Below are positions 24,917-33,834 of a stretch of 54,128 nucleotides of DNA, piece by piece; within the stretch, counting starts at the first letter, position 1; every line of letters starts with the position of its first letter. Under the pieces are notes generated by a model, which searched no databases, had not been told where the DNA came from, and was given only the letters and a program-made list of their open reading frames with translations. The DNA comes from Candidatus Pelagibacter sp. (GTDB lineage: Bacteria > Pseudomonadota > Alphaproteobacteria > Pelagibacterales > Pelagibacteraceae), in contig JAOJAE010000006.1 of assembly GCA_028227525.1 (NCBI GenBank), positions 1 through 54,128 of the forward strand. Reading direction: 5' to 3'. The translations under genes were made by a program, and so were the position numbers.

Positions 24917-25318
24917 ATGTCATTTAAATTACATAAGAAATTTTTAAAATCATCACATCATTTATTGGATTTAAAACTATGCACAGTAAGACTTCATGAT
25001 AATTCCAAATTTCCATGGATCATGTTAATTCCAAAGAGAAAAAATATTAATGATATAACTGATCTTAATTCCAAAGATCAAATGCTTCTTATGAAAGAAA
25101 TAGTTTTTTCAAGTAAAGTAATGAAGAAATTATTTAAAACTTCAAAACTGAATGTTGAAAAAGTTGGTAACATAGTTCCTCAATTACATATTCATATTAT
25201 TGCAAGATACAAAAAAGATAATTCTTGGCCTTTGTCAGTTTGGGTTGTTAAAGGTAAACCATATTCGGCTAAAGCTTTAAAAGAAGTTGTAAATAAAATT
25301 AGGATAGCTTTTAAATAG
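24917..25318 (+). CDS. HIT domain protein
   Basis: A 133-residue HIT-superfamily protein. The active-site motif is QLHIHII (His91 and His93) in VGNIVPQLHIHIIARYKKD; the first His of the classical HxHxHxx is Gln, as in many proteobacterial members. Such proteins hydrolyse dinucleotides or nucleotide conjugates. It follows the TSUP gene by 2 bases and is followed by a hairpin. Confidence 0.85.
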   Translation: MSFKLHKKFLKSSHHLLDLKLCTVRLHDNSKFPWIMLIPKRKNINDITDLNSKDQMLLMKEIVFSSKVMKKLFKTSKLNVEKVGNIVPQLHIHIIARYKKDNSWPLSVWVVKGKPYSAKALKEVVNKIRIAFK

Positions 25319-25321
25319 AAA

Positions 25322-25351
25322 GAGGTGACTTCAGTCTCCCTCCATCACCTC
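25322..25351. terminator. Hairpin between convergent genes
   Basis: GAGGTGA (25322-25328) and TCACCTC (25345-25351), a 7-bp G/C-rich stem with a 16-base pyrimidine-rich loop, three bases after the HIT stop codon. It is the only G/C-rich structure in this gap and could terminate transcription from either side, though no T-tract follows. The rest of the gap (25352-25424) shows nothing that I recognise. Confidence 0.45.
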
Positions 25352-25424
25352 ATTTAAATAATTACCTGATTCTTGGTTAATAACTAAGCACGTTTTGATT
25401 GAATCTTTGTCTTATTGTATAACT

Positions 25425-25712
25425 TTACTGAAGTATTTTTTTTTCACAGAATTTAGAAGCAAACTCAGTATCTTTATAGATATCTTCTGGTTTTTGTTTA
25501 AATACAGCATCCAACTCCTCATCGGAAAATTTTTTGCTTAATTTATCAACCGTACATTGGCAGTAGGATTTAGCTTTATCTGCACCCAAATACTGTTTGG
25601 AGTTTTGATAACACCCAATATACAATTGTTGTTTATTTTGCTCACTTAAAGCGTGACTTTTTAAGGGTATTAATAAAAATAGAATTAAAATTGGCTTAAA
25701 TTTTCTGATCAT
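25425..25712 (-). CDS. Small exported Cys-containing protein, unknown function
   Basis: A 95-residue protein when started at the ATG at 25712, which follows GGTGAAT and places a clean signal peptide (RKFKPILILFLLIPLKSHA) at the N-terminus. The frame is open to 25781, but that adds a charged stretch inside the mutase gene and hides the signal. The mature part has four Cys: one in IGCYQNS, two in SYCQCTVDKLSKKFSDEEL and one near the end (FCEKK), so two disulphides are possible. It overlaps the 3' end of the phosphomannomutase gene by 17 bases. I do not recognise the family. Confidence 0.7.
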   Translation of the reverse strand: MIRKFKPILILFLLIPLKSHALSEQNKQQLYIGCYQNSKQYLGADKAKSYCQCTVDKLSKKFSDEELDAVFKQKPEDIYKDTEFASKFCEKKILQ

Positions 25713-27150
25713 ATTCACCAACTTTTCCAGTTTTTTGAAGCAAATCATCAATAAAATCAAAGATTTTCTTCTTTCTATCATCTGATGTTGGGCTTTCTGT
25801 AACGATCACTAATGACGGTTTATTTGATGAAGCTCTTATCAATCCCCAAGAACCATCCTCAAAAGAAAATCTTACTCCATTAACCGTTAATACTTCAGTT
25901 ATTATTTGATCATCAATTATAGTTTTATTATTCTTAATTTCCTCAACTTGATTAACTAGTTCTTCAACTACCTGATATTTTTCTTCATCTTTACAAAAAG
26001 GGGCCATAGTTGGTGTTTGGTAGGTATTAGGTAATTCATTAATGATTTCGCTCATTTTTTTATTTTGATTATCTAATAAATGGCAAACATGAATCGCTGA
26101 ATTAATTCCATCATCATAACCATAACCTAAAGGCTGATTAAAAAAGAAATGACCACTTTTTTCAAACCCTGCTAAGGCTTTTTCGGTATTAACTTTTCTT
26201 TTAATATGAGAATGTCCTGTTTTCCAATAAATAGTTTCACAATTATTTTCTAATAGGACCTTATCTTTTGAATATAACCCTGTTGATTTTACATCTACAA
26301 TGAATTTAGAATTTTTATGTTTTGTAGATAAGTTTCTTGCAATTAGTAAACCAATTTTGTCAGAAAATATTTCATTTCCTTCATTATCAATAACACCAAC
26401 TCTATCTCCATCACCGTCAAAACCAAAACCAATATCTGCATTATTATCTTTTACAGCTTTAGCAATAGCATGTAACATTTCTAAGTCTTCAGGATTTGGA
26501 TTATACTTTGGAAAAGTCCAATCTAAATTACAATCAAGCTCTATAACCTCGCAACCAATACCTCTCAATATATCTGGAGCGAAAACACCTGCTGTACCGT
26601 TTCCACAAGCAACAACAGCTTTTAGTTTCTTATTAATCTTATTACCGTTAATTAAATCATTTTTATAAACTTGTTGAAAATTTTCTATTTGTTTTTCAGC
26701 TCCTTCACCATTTGAAAATTTTTCATTTAATGTGATATCTTTTAATTCTTTCATTTCTTCGGGCGCATGAGTTAATCCTTTTTTGATACCCATTTTTACA
26801 CCGGTCCATCCATTTTCATTATGACTTGCTGTAACCATTGCAACAGCGTCTGCATCTAAATTGAATTGTGCAAAATAAACCATTGGAGATAAAGAAAGAC
26901 CTACATCTTCAATATAACATCCTGTTGAAATTAAACCTTTTTTGAGAGCACTTTTTATTTCTTCACTGTAAGATCTATAATCGTGTCCAACGATTACTCT
27001 TGGACTCTCTTTTTGTGTATGTTTTTTTATTTGAGTTCCTAGACCTTTACCAAGATTCGTGATTCCACCCTTGCTTATGTCCTTTTCATACAACCAGCGA
27101 GCGTCATATTCTCTAAAACCATAGGGATCAATTTTAATAATTTGATTCAT
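25696..27150 (-). CDS. Phosphomannomutase/phosphoglucomutase
   Basis: A 484-residue alpha-D-phosphohexomutase of the AlgC/ManB type, interconverting hexose-6- and -1-phosphates for nucleotide-sugar synthesis. Domain 1 has the phosphoserine loop TASHNENGWTGVKMG and, before it, VGHDYRSYS. Domain 2 ends with the Mg loop GFGFDGDGDRVGV; domain 3 has the sugar loop GFEKSGHFFF; domain 4 the phosphate loop RASSNKPSLVI. Length fits AlgC-like enzymes. It feeds the glycosyltransferases and the glmS/GlmU branch seen elsewhere here. It is divergent from nrdA. Confidence 0.93.
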   Translation of the reverse strand: MNQIIKIDPYGFREYDARWLYEKDISKGGITNLGKGLGTQIKKHTQKESPRVIVGHDYRSYSEEIKSALKKGLISTGCYIEDVGLSLSPMVYFAQFNLDADAVAMVTASHNENGWTGVKMGIKKGLTHAPEEMKELKDITLNEKFSNGEGAEKQIENFQQVYKNDLINGNKINKKLKAVVACGNGTAGVFAPDILRGIGCEVIELDCNLDWTFPKYNPNPEDLEMLHAIAKAVKDNNADIGFGFDGDGDRVGVIDNEGNEIFSDKIGLLIARNLSTKHKNSKFIVDVKSTGLYSKDKVLLENNCETIYWKTGHSHIKRKVNTEKALAGFEKSGHFFFNQPLGYGYDDGINSAIHVCHLLDNQNKKMSEIINELPNTYQTPTMAPFCKDEEKYQVVEELVNQVEEIKNNKTIIDDQIITEVLTVNGVRFSFEDGSWGLIRASSNKPSLVIVTESPTSDDRKKKIFDFIDDLLQKTGKVGEYDQKI

Positions 27151-27260
27151 CTGTTAATTACTTACTCTTTTTTAAATTTTTTTATTGTAAAATATTTTGT
27201 CGCGTTCTATAAATGTTCTGTTGATTAATTGTTTATATGGTATATCAACATAAAACGCAT

Positions 27261-27275
27261 ACAACATATAGTTGT
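27261..27275. promoter_or_regulatory. Dyad overlapping the nrdA -35 element, possible repressor site
   Basis: ACAAC-ATATA-GTTGT, a perfect 5-bp dyad with an A/T centre. A second related site follows at 27289-27304 (12 of 16 positions shared when aligned on ACAA-N-ATATAGT). Their location over the -35 and -10 of nrdAB recalls paired NrdR boxes, but the match to the published NrdR consensus is only moderate and the 28-bp spacing is not the usual 31-32. Confidence 0.35.
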
Positions 27276-27300
27276 TTTCGTCACAATAACAAAATATAGT
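27272..27300 (+). promoter_or_regulatory. Candidate sigma70 promoter of nrdAB with almost no leader
   Basis: TTGTTT (27272-27277), 17-base spacer, TATAGT (27295-27300). The ATG at 27308 is 7 bases after the -10, so the predicted transcript would start at or 1-2 bases before the start codon. No Shine-Dalgarno is present. Confidence 0.5.
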
Positions 27301-27307
27301 ATTAATT

Positions 27308-29245
27308 ATGAATAAGATTCTATCACAAGCCCTTAAGAAAGCTGTCTCTGAATATAATCCAGAAGTAAAAGAAGTTTCAAAAGGAAGTAGACCTGATCTC
27401 TTTTCTTTAAGCACTGAAACAGAACTTTTTCAAAATGAAAAAGGAATCATAATTAAGATTGATAGATCGAAAGATGCAAACTTAACTGATTTTGGCAAAG
27501 CAACTTTAAAAGATAGATACCTTGGACATAACGAATCTTTTCAAGATTTATTTGCACGTGTTGCAAGCTCATATGCAGATGACAATTTACATGCACAAAG
27601 AATTTATAATTACATAAGTAACCTTTGGTTCATGCCAGCAACACCAGTTTTATCAAATGGTGGAACTAAAAGAGGTTTGCCTATTTCATGTTTTTTAAAT
27701 GAAGCATCAGACAGCCTAGGTGGAATTCTTGATCTTTGGAGTGAAAACGTTTGGTTAGCTGCAAAGGGTGGAGGTATAGGAAGTTACTGGGGTAATCTTA
27801 GATCTATTGGTGAGAAAATTGGAAAAGTTGGAAAAACTTCAGGAATAATTCCTTTTATTAAAGTTATGGATTCTTTGACAATGGCAATTAGCCAAGGTTC
27901 TTTAAGAAGAGGATCTGCTGCTTGTTATTTACCGGTTGATCATCCTGAAATAGAAGAATTTATTGAAATGAGAAGACCTACAGGTGGTGATCCTAATAGA
28001 AAAGCTTTAAACTTGCATCACGGTGTTTTACTTTCAGACGCTTTCATGAGAGCTGTTGAAACTGATGAACAATGGGCGCTAAAAAGTCCTGCAGATGGTA
28101 CGGTTCAACAAACCATATCTGCTAGAAATTTATGGATAAGATTATTAACAGCAAGAATTGAAACAGGTGAGCCTTATATTATTTATATTGATACAGTTAA
28201 TAGATTAATTCCACAACATCACAAACTTGCTAACCTAACTGTTAAGACATCAAACCTATGTAGTGAAATAACTTTACCAACAGGCATTGATAAAGATGGA
28301 CGAGATAGAACAGCTGTTTGTTGCTTATCATCACTTAATTTAGAAAAGTACGATGAGTGGAAAGATGATCCAGATATGATCAGTGATGTAATGAGATTTT
28401 TAGATAATGTTTTAACTGATTTTATTAAAAAAGCTCCTGACCAATTTAAAGATGCAAAATATTCTGCGGAAAGAGAAAGAAGTGTTGGATTGGGTGTAAT
28501 GGGTTTTCATTCGTTCTTACAAAAAAACAGAATTCCACTAGAGTCTGTAATGGCAAAATCGTGGAATAAAAAAATATTTAAACAAATTGATGAGCAAGTT
28601 AATAAAGCCTCAAAAGATTTAGCTGAAGAAAGAGGTGCTTGTCCTGATGCTGCAGAGTATGGATATCAAGAGAGGTTTTCAAATAAAACAGCAATTGCTC
28701 CAACAGCATCAATTTCTATTATTTGTGGTGGTGCATCACCAGGGGTAGAGCCAGTTGCAGCTAATAGCTATACACATAAAACTTTGTCAGGTTCATTTAA
28801 TGTTAGAAACAGATACCTAGAAGAAATATTAGAAAGTCATGGTAAAAATGATGATGAAACTTGGTCAACTATAACAACAAATCAGGGCTCAGTATCTCAT
28901 CTAGATTTTTTAACTGATTTAGAAAAAGATGTATTTAAAACTGCATTTGAATTAAATCAAAAATGGATTATTGAGTTAAGTGGAGACAGAACACCCTACA
29001 TATCTCAGGCTCAATCAGTAAATTTATTTTTACCTGCCGATGTTCACAAAAGAGAATTACACCAAATTCATTTTGATGCTTGGAAGAAAGGCTTAAAGAG
29101 TCTTTATTACTGTAGATCAAAATCAATTCAAAGAGCTGAAAATATCAATGATGCAAAATCAACAGATGTTTTAGCCAATGTTTATAAAAACAAAGCAACT
29201 AAAACTGAAGAACCAGAATACGAGGAGTGCCTATCATGTCAGTAG
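27308..29245 (+). CDS. nrdA: Class I ribonucleotide reductase, alpha subunit (short form without ATP-cone)
   Basis: Large catalytic subunit (645 residues) that reduces ribonucleoside diphosphates. Seen: PISCFL (substrate-site Cys), SNLCSEITLP (the N-x-C-x-E radical site), AVCCLSSLNL (second redox Cys), PTASISIICGGASPGVEP, and the C-terminal shuttle ECLSCQ. Family members of about 750 residues carry an N-terminal ATP-cone for overall activity control; here the catalytic fold begins by about residue 55 and no cone fits. It shares 10 bases with nrdB. Confidence 0.95.
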   Translation: MNKILSQALKKAVSEYNPEVKEVSKGSRPDLFSLSTETELFQNEKGIIIKIDRSKDANLTDFGKATLKDRYLGHNESFQDLFARVASSYADDNLHAQRIYNYISNLWFMPATPVLSNGGTKRGLPISCFLNEASDSLGGILDLWSENVWLAAKGGGIGSYWGNLRSIGEKIGKVGKTSGIIPFIKVMDSLTMAISQGSLRRGSAACYLPVDHPEIEEFIEMRRPTGGDPNRKALNLHHGVLLSDAFMRAVETDEQWALKSPADGTVQQTISARNLWIRLLTARIETGEPYIIYIDTVNRLIPQHHKLANLTVKTSNLCSEITLPTGIDKDGRDRTAVCCLSSLNLEKYDEWKDDPDMISDVMRFLDNVLTDFIKKAPDQFKDAKYSAERERSVGLGVMGFHSFLQKNRIPLESVMAKSWNKKIFKQIDEQVNKASKDLAEERGACPDAAEYGYQERFSNKTAIAPTASISIICGGASPGVEPVAANSYTHKTLSGSFNVRNRYLEEILESHGKNDDETWSTITTNQGSVSHLDFLTDLEKDVFKTAFELNQKWIIELSGDRTPYISQAQSVNLFLPADVHKRELHQIHFDAWKKGLKSLYYCRSKSIQRAENINDAKSTDVLANVYKNKATKTEEPEYEECLSCQ

Positions 29246-30249
29246 CAGAAAAAATAAAACAAGAAATTATTCAACCACAAAAAAATAACAATGGATTACT
29301 TGTAGGTAATCCAGTTTACAAACCATTTAGATACCCATGGTGTTATGATGCATGGTTAACTCAACAACGAATTCACTGGTTACCTGAAGAAGTTCCACTT
29401 GGTGATGATGTTAGAGATTGGCAAAAAAATTTAAGTGCTTCTGAAAAAAATTTATTAACTCAAATTTTTAGATTTTTTACACAAGCTGATGTTGAGGTAA
29501 GTAACTGCTACATTAGACATTACATGAATGTGTTTAAACCAACTGAGGTTTTGATGATGATGTCAGCTTTTGCTTCAATGGAGACAGTTCATATCGCAGC
29601 TTATTCACATTTGCTTGATACAATTGGAATGCCAGAATCTGAATACTCAGCTTTCATGAAATACAAAGAGATGAAAGATAAGTATGATTACATGCAAGGC
29701 TTTGATGTTAAATCAAACCATGATATTGCAAAAACAATAGCAGTATTTAGTGCGTTTACTGAAGGACTTCAGTTGTTTGCAAGTTTTGCAATTCTTTTAA
29801 ATTTTCCAAGACATAATAAGATGAAAGGAATGGGTCAGATTGTTACTTGGTCTGTTAGAGATGAAACTCTTCATTGCAACTCTATGATAAGATTGTTTAA
29901 AGATTTTATTAAAGAAAACCCTGAAACTTGGACACCAGAACTTAAAAAGGAACTTTATCAAGCTTGCAGAACGATCATTGAGCATGAAGATGCTTTTATT
30001 GATTTAGCTTTTGAAATGGGTCCAATGGAAGGTTTGACTGGACAAGAAGTTAAAGATTATATTAGATTTATTGCTAATAGAAGACTTGATCAATTAGGAT
30101 TAGATCCAATTTATGATGTTCAGAAAAATCCATTAACTTGGTTAGATACGATGCTTAACGCTGTTGAGCATATGAATTTCTTTGAAGGTCGTGCTACAGA
30201 ATATTCTAAAGCATCAACTCAAGGTACTTGGACAGAAGCTTTTAGTTAA
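29236..30249 (+). CDS. nrdB: Class I ribonucleotide reductase, beta subunit
   Basis: Radical-generating small subunit (337 residues from the ATG at 29236). The start is chosen because GAGGAG lies 8 bases before it; the in-frame GTG at 29227 overlaps that Shine-Dalgarno. The ExxHxxxY motif ETVHIAAY gives two metal ligands and the radical Tyr, and the Asp in TQADVEV is 31 residues before the Glu, as in E. coli NrdB D84/E115. The second half-site is EGLQLFASF...DETLHC. No fused ATP-cone is seen. It ends 9 bases before the convergent prpC stop. Confidence 0.95.
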   Translation: MSVAEKIKQEIIQPQKNNNGLLVGNPVYKPFRYPWCYDAWLTQQRIHWLPEEVPLGDDVRDWQKNLSASEKNLLTQIFRFFTQADVEVSNCYIRHYMNVFKPTEVLMMMSAFASMETVHIAAYSHLLDTIGMPESEYSAFMKYKEMKDKYDYMQGFDVKSNHDIAKTIAVFSAFTEGLQLFASFAILLNFPRHNKMKGMGQIVTWSVRDETLHCNSMIRLFKDFIKENPETWTPELKKELYQACRTIIEHEDAFIDLAFEMGPMEGLTGQEVKDYIRFIANRRLDQLGLDPIYDVQKNPLTWLDTMLNAVEHMNFFEGRATEYSKASTQGTWTEAFS

Positions 30250-30258
30250 TTTTAATAA

Positions 30259-31383
30259 TTATCTTTGATTTAATTGCATTACAGTTCGGTGCTTGCTACC
30301 TTTGTACTTAGCAAGTGGTCGAATAAGTTTGTTGGCAGCATGCTGCTCCATTATATGAGCTGACCATCCTGTAATTCTTGAAATTACAAAGATAGGTGTA
30401 AAGAAATCTGTATCAAAACCCATTAAATGATAAGTAGGACCAGTAGGGTAGTCTACATTTGGATGAATATTCTTTTTCTTAATCATCACTTTTTCAACTA
30501 TGTCGTAGATTTTCTCAAAAATTTTATCTTTTTTAATTTTAGCAACTTTTCCAAAATATTCTCTCATAGTTGGAACTCTTGAGTCTCCAGATTTATAAAC
30601 TCTGTGACCAAATCCCATCACCACTTCTTTATTTTTTAGAGCATTGTTAATCCATTTTAATGCATTTTCAGGTTTTTTAATTTTTCTCATCATGTGCATT
30701 ACTTCTTCATTAGCACCACCATGTAATGGACCTTTTAAACTTGCTATAGCTCCTGTTATAGCACCATGAATATCAGATAAACTACTGGTGATAGTTCTTG
30801 CGGTAAATGTTGAAACATTAAAACTGTGCTCAGCATATAAGATTAAAGATACATCAAATGCTTTAACAATTTCTTTTTGTGGAACTTTTCCAAAACACAT
30901 ATAGAAAAAGTTTTCAGCAAATGACAAATCTTTTTTTGGTTTTATAATTTTTTGTCCTTTTCTAATTCTATAAAATGCAGCTAAAGCAGTAGGAGTTTTT
31001 GCAAAAATTCTTAAAGCTTTTCTCATATTAGCTTCTGGCGTAGAGTTTGATGTTTCTTTGTCTTCTAGACCCATTACACTAACAGCTGTTCTTGCAACAT
31101 CCATAGGATGAGATTTTTTTGGCATATGTTTAATTATCTCATACAAATTTTTAGATAATTCTCTGTTATTTTTTTCTTCTTTTTCAAAATATTTTAATTG
31201 AATTGAATTTGGAAGATCTTTATTTAAAATTAAATAAGCAACTTCTTCAAATCTACAGTACTCACATAAATCTTGAGCAGCATAACCTCTATAAGTAAGA
31301 GAATTAATTTCAGGCATTACTTTTGAAACTTCTGTTTCATCAACCACAATCCCTAATAAACCTTTTTTAATTTCATCACTCAT
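30259..31383 (-). CDS. prpC: 2-methylcitrate synthase
   Basis: A 374-residue citrate-synthase-fold enzyme that condenses propionyl-CoA with oxaloacetate. Seen: KGLLGIVVDETEVSKVMPEINSLTYRGY in parts, with the PrpC-typical VVDxTxxSKVxP opening, catalytic His in LKGPLHGGANEEVM, GFGHRVYKSGDSR and the Asp site in FDTDFFTPIFVISRITGW. The setting with prpB and prpD favours methylcitrate rather than housekeeping citrate synthase; dual activity is possible. Last gene of the prpDBC operon, sharing one base with prpB. Confidence 0.93.
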   Translation of the reverse strand: MSDEIKKGLLGIVVDETEVSKVMPEINSLTYRGYAAQDLCEYCRFEEVAYLILNKDLPNSIQLKYFEKEEKNNRELSKNLYEIIKHMPKKSHPMDVARTAVSVMGLEDKETSNSTPEANMRKALRIFAKTPTALAAFYRIRKGQKIIKPKKDLSFAENFFYMCFGKVPQKEIVKAFDVSLILYAEHSFNVSTFTARTITSSLSDIHGAITGAIASLKGPLHGGANEEVMHMMRKIKKPENALKWINNALKNKEVVMGFGHRVYKSGDSRVPTMREYFGKVAKIKKDKIFEKIYDIVEKVMIKKKNIHPNVDYPTGPTYHLMGFDTDFFTPIFVISRITGWSAHIMEQHAANKLIRPLAKYKGSKHRTVMQLNQR

Positions 31384-32279
31384 TAATCATGTCCTTCCGT
31401 ACTAAAGTTATAAATTTTTTCATCAAGTGAGTTGTATTTTTCATACTCAACTAACTCATAAAGTCTTTTTCTAGTTTGCATTTTATCAATAATATTATTC
31501 TGATGTCCATTTGCATAAATGTCCTTTAATCCATCTTCTACATTTTTCATTGCTAATCGTTGCGTAGTAACAGGGTAAATTACTATATTATATCCAAAAT
31601 TCTCTAATTCTTTGTAATTGAAAAGTTTTGATTTTCCAAACTCAGTCATATTAGCTAACAAGTAGCAGGAAAGTTCTTTTCTCACTTTTTCAAAATCTTT
31701 TTCATCTTGTAATGCTTCTGGAAATATAATTTCAGCTCCTGCATCAATGTAAGCCTTACATCTATCAATCATTTTATCAATTCCTTCAACGCCTTTAGCA
31801 TCTGATCTTGCAATTATTTTAAAATTACTATCTTTTTTAGCAGCAACACATTCTTTAATTTTACCAACCATAGCTTCTGTTGAAATTAATTCTTTATTAT
31901 CAAGATGACCGCATCTCTTTCTTTCAATTTGATCTTCTAAATGTACGGCTGCAATTCCAAATTCTTCAAAAGTTTCAATAGTTTCTTTACAAGACTTAAA
32001 GCCGGTATCTATATCAACGATTGTTGGTAAGTTTGTAACTCTTGAAATTAAATATGATCTAGTGCTAACATCTTGGAGTGTTGTTAGACCAATATCTGGA
32101 AATCCTAAATCATTAGCCATTACTCCACCTGATACGTAGACTGCATCATAACCAATCTCTTCAATTAATTTAGCAGTTAAGGGGTTGTAGGCACCAGGTA
32201 CTCTTAATATTTTATTTGATTTTAATTTATCAACAAAATCTATTCTTTTTTGACTTGGTTCTTTTTCAACAAAATGCAC
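31383..32279 (-). CDS. prpB: 2-methylisocitrate lyase
   Basis: Cleaves 2-methylisocitrate to pyruvate and succinate. A 298-residue isocitrate-lyase/PEP-mutase fold protein with VYVSGGVMANDLGFPDIGLTT at the N-terminus in parts, VDIDTGF (Mg site), HLEDQ and the catalytic loop KRCGH (residues 121-125). The PrpB-type CGH loop and length separate it from longer isocitrate lyases. It overlaps prpD and prpC by a single base at each side. Confidence 0.95.
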   Translation of the reverse strand: MHFVEKEPSQKRIDFVDKLKSNKILRVPGAYNPLTAKLIEEIGYDAVYVSGGVMANDLGFPDIGLTTLQDVSTRSYLISRVTNLPTIVDIDTGFKSCKETIETFEEFGIAAVHLEDQIERKRCGHLDNKELISTEAMVGKIKECVAAKKDSNFKIIARSDAKGVEGIDKMIDRCKAYIDAGAEIIFPEALQDEKDFEKVRKELSCYLLANMTEFGKSKLFNYKELENFGYNIVIYPVTTQRLAMKNVEDGLKDIYANGHQNNIIDKMQTRKRLYELVEYEKYNSLDEKIYNFSTEGHD

Positions 32280-33781
32280 TAAAAAATTCCTTTTTTTAAA
32301 TTTCTTTCTAAATTACTTTTTTTAATTTCTATATTTAGTTTATCTAATTGACCTGATTTTAGATTTTTTAAATTTTGAACCATTTTTAAGAAACGATTAC
32401 TCTCTCTTTTATCAATAATACCTTCAGTTAATGTTAAAAACTTATTAATATAATTTTGTCTTTTAAATGGTCTAGCTCCATAAGGATGAGCATCTGCTCT
32501 ATCAAGTTGTTCAATAATTTTTTTACCATTATTTAAAGTAACAACCACTTTAGCTCCAAAAGATTTTTTCATAGGATTTGGATCGTGATATTTTTTAGTC
32601 CATTTCTTATCTTCGTAAGTGGTAATTGATTTCCAAATTTTAATTGTACTTTTTTTATTTGCTCTTGCTTTTGTATAAGATTTAACATGATGCCAATCTC
32701 CATCTTCTAGTGCTACTGCAAAAATATACATAATTGAGTGATCAAGTGTTTCTCTACTAGCGTTAGGATCCATCTTCTGTGGATCATTGGCACCAGTTCC
32801 AATTACATAATGAGTATGGTGGCTAGTAAATATATCAATTTTTTTAATTTGATTTAGGTTTGGTATTTTTGTTTTTAGCTTTTTAGCTAAATCAATTAAT
32901 GCTTGCGATTGATATTCTGCTGAATATTCTTTTGTGTATGTCTCAAGGATAGCTTTTTTTGCTTCTCCTTTTTTTGGAAGGGGGACTTTGTAATTAGCTT
33001 TTTTTCCATCTAATATTCTTGCAATAACACTGTCTTCACCTTCATATATTGGGCTAGGCGCCCCTTCACCACGCATAGTTCTATCAACTGCTTCGATTGC
33101 AAGCTTTCCTGCATGTGCTGGTGCATAAGCTTTCCAACTTGAAATTTCTCCTTTTCTCGATTGTCTAGTTGAAATAGTTGTATGAAGAGCTTGTTGTACA
33201 GCTTGATATATGGTTTCAGTATTAAGTTTAAGCATTGAGCCTAAACCTGCTGCAACACTTGGTCCTAAATGAGCTATATGATCTACTTTATGTTTATGTA
33301 AACAAATTCCTTTAACTAAATTTACTTGGACTTCATAAGCTGTGATAATTCCACGTAATAAATCTAATCCACTTACTTTATTTTGTTGAGCTACAGCTAA
33401 AAGTGGAGGGATATTATCTCCCGGGTGACTGTAGTCAGCTGCTAAAAAAGTATCATGAAAATCAAGTTCTCTAACTGCAGTTCCATTTGACCATGCAGCC
33501 CACTCACAATCAAATTTAAGTTTTGAATTTACACCAAATAAAGTTGCTCCATTTTTTCTAGAATGTTTTAAAGCCATTTCCCTTGAAGAAATAACTGGTC
33601 TTCTATTTAAAGAAGGTATAGCAACAGAAGCATTATCAATAACTCTATTGATTACCATTTCAATTGCGTCTTTATTTAATTTTGCATTATCACTTGCAAT
33701 TTCAGCTATCTTCCAAGCAAGTTGTTTTTTTTTAGGAAGATTAATTTTAGATGGATAAACTTTTACTGTATGTAATAACAA
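32279..33781 (-). CDS. prpD: 2-methylcitrate dehydratase (MmgE/PrpD family)
   Basis: A 500-residue PrpD-family protein dehydrating 2-methylcitrate. Seen: [35 protein letters not shown] in parts, with the conserved D-F-x-D and HPGDNI segments, [20 protein letters not shown], and [15 protein letters not shown] near residue 350. The start is TTG at 33781, supported by AAGGAG five bases upstream; no ATG lies close. First gene of prpDBC; no prpE, prpR or aconitase-type prpF is next to it, so propionyl-CoA and control come from elsewhere. Confidence 0.93.
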   Translation of the reverse strand: MLLHTVKVYPSKINLPKKKQLAWKIAEIASDNAKLNKDAIEMVINRVIDNASVAIPSLNRRPVISSREMALKHSRKNGATLFGVNSKLKFDCEWAAWSNGTAVRELDFHDTFLAADYSHPGDNIPPLLAVAQQNKVSGLDLLRGIITAYEVQVNLVKGICLHKHKVDHIAHLGPSVAAGLGSMLKLNTETIYQAVQQALHTTISTRQSRKGEISSWKAYAPAHAGKLAIEAVDRTMRGEGAPSPIYEGEDSVIARILDGKKANYKVPLPKKGEAKKAILETYTKEYSAEYQSQALIDLAKKLKTKIPNLNQIKKIDIFTSHHTHYVIGTGANDPQKMDPNASRETLDHSIMYIFAVALEDGDWHHVKSYTKARANKKSTIKIWKSITTYEDKKWTKKYHDPNPMKKSFGAKVVVTLNNGKKIIEQLDRADAHPYGARPFKRQNYINKFLTLTEGIIDKRESNRFLKMVQNLKNLKSGQLDKLNIEIKKSNLERNLKKGIF

Positions 33782-33834
33782 AATAACTCCTTAATAGTGA
33801 TTTTGTTTTAATAGTTAAAAAAAATTAATCAATA

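Noticed and set aside
25319..25424. Small stable RNA gene (for example SRP RNA or tmRNA piece) in the largest convergent gap
   Set aside because: Only a 7-bp hairpin is present; none of the conserved SRP or tmRNA sequence motifs is seen.
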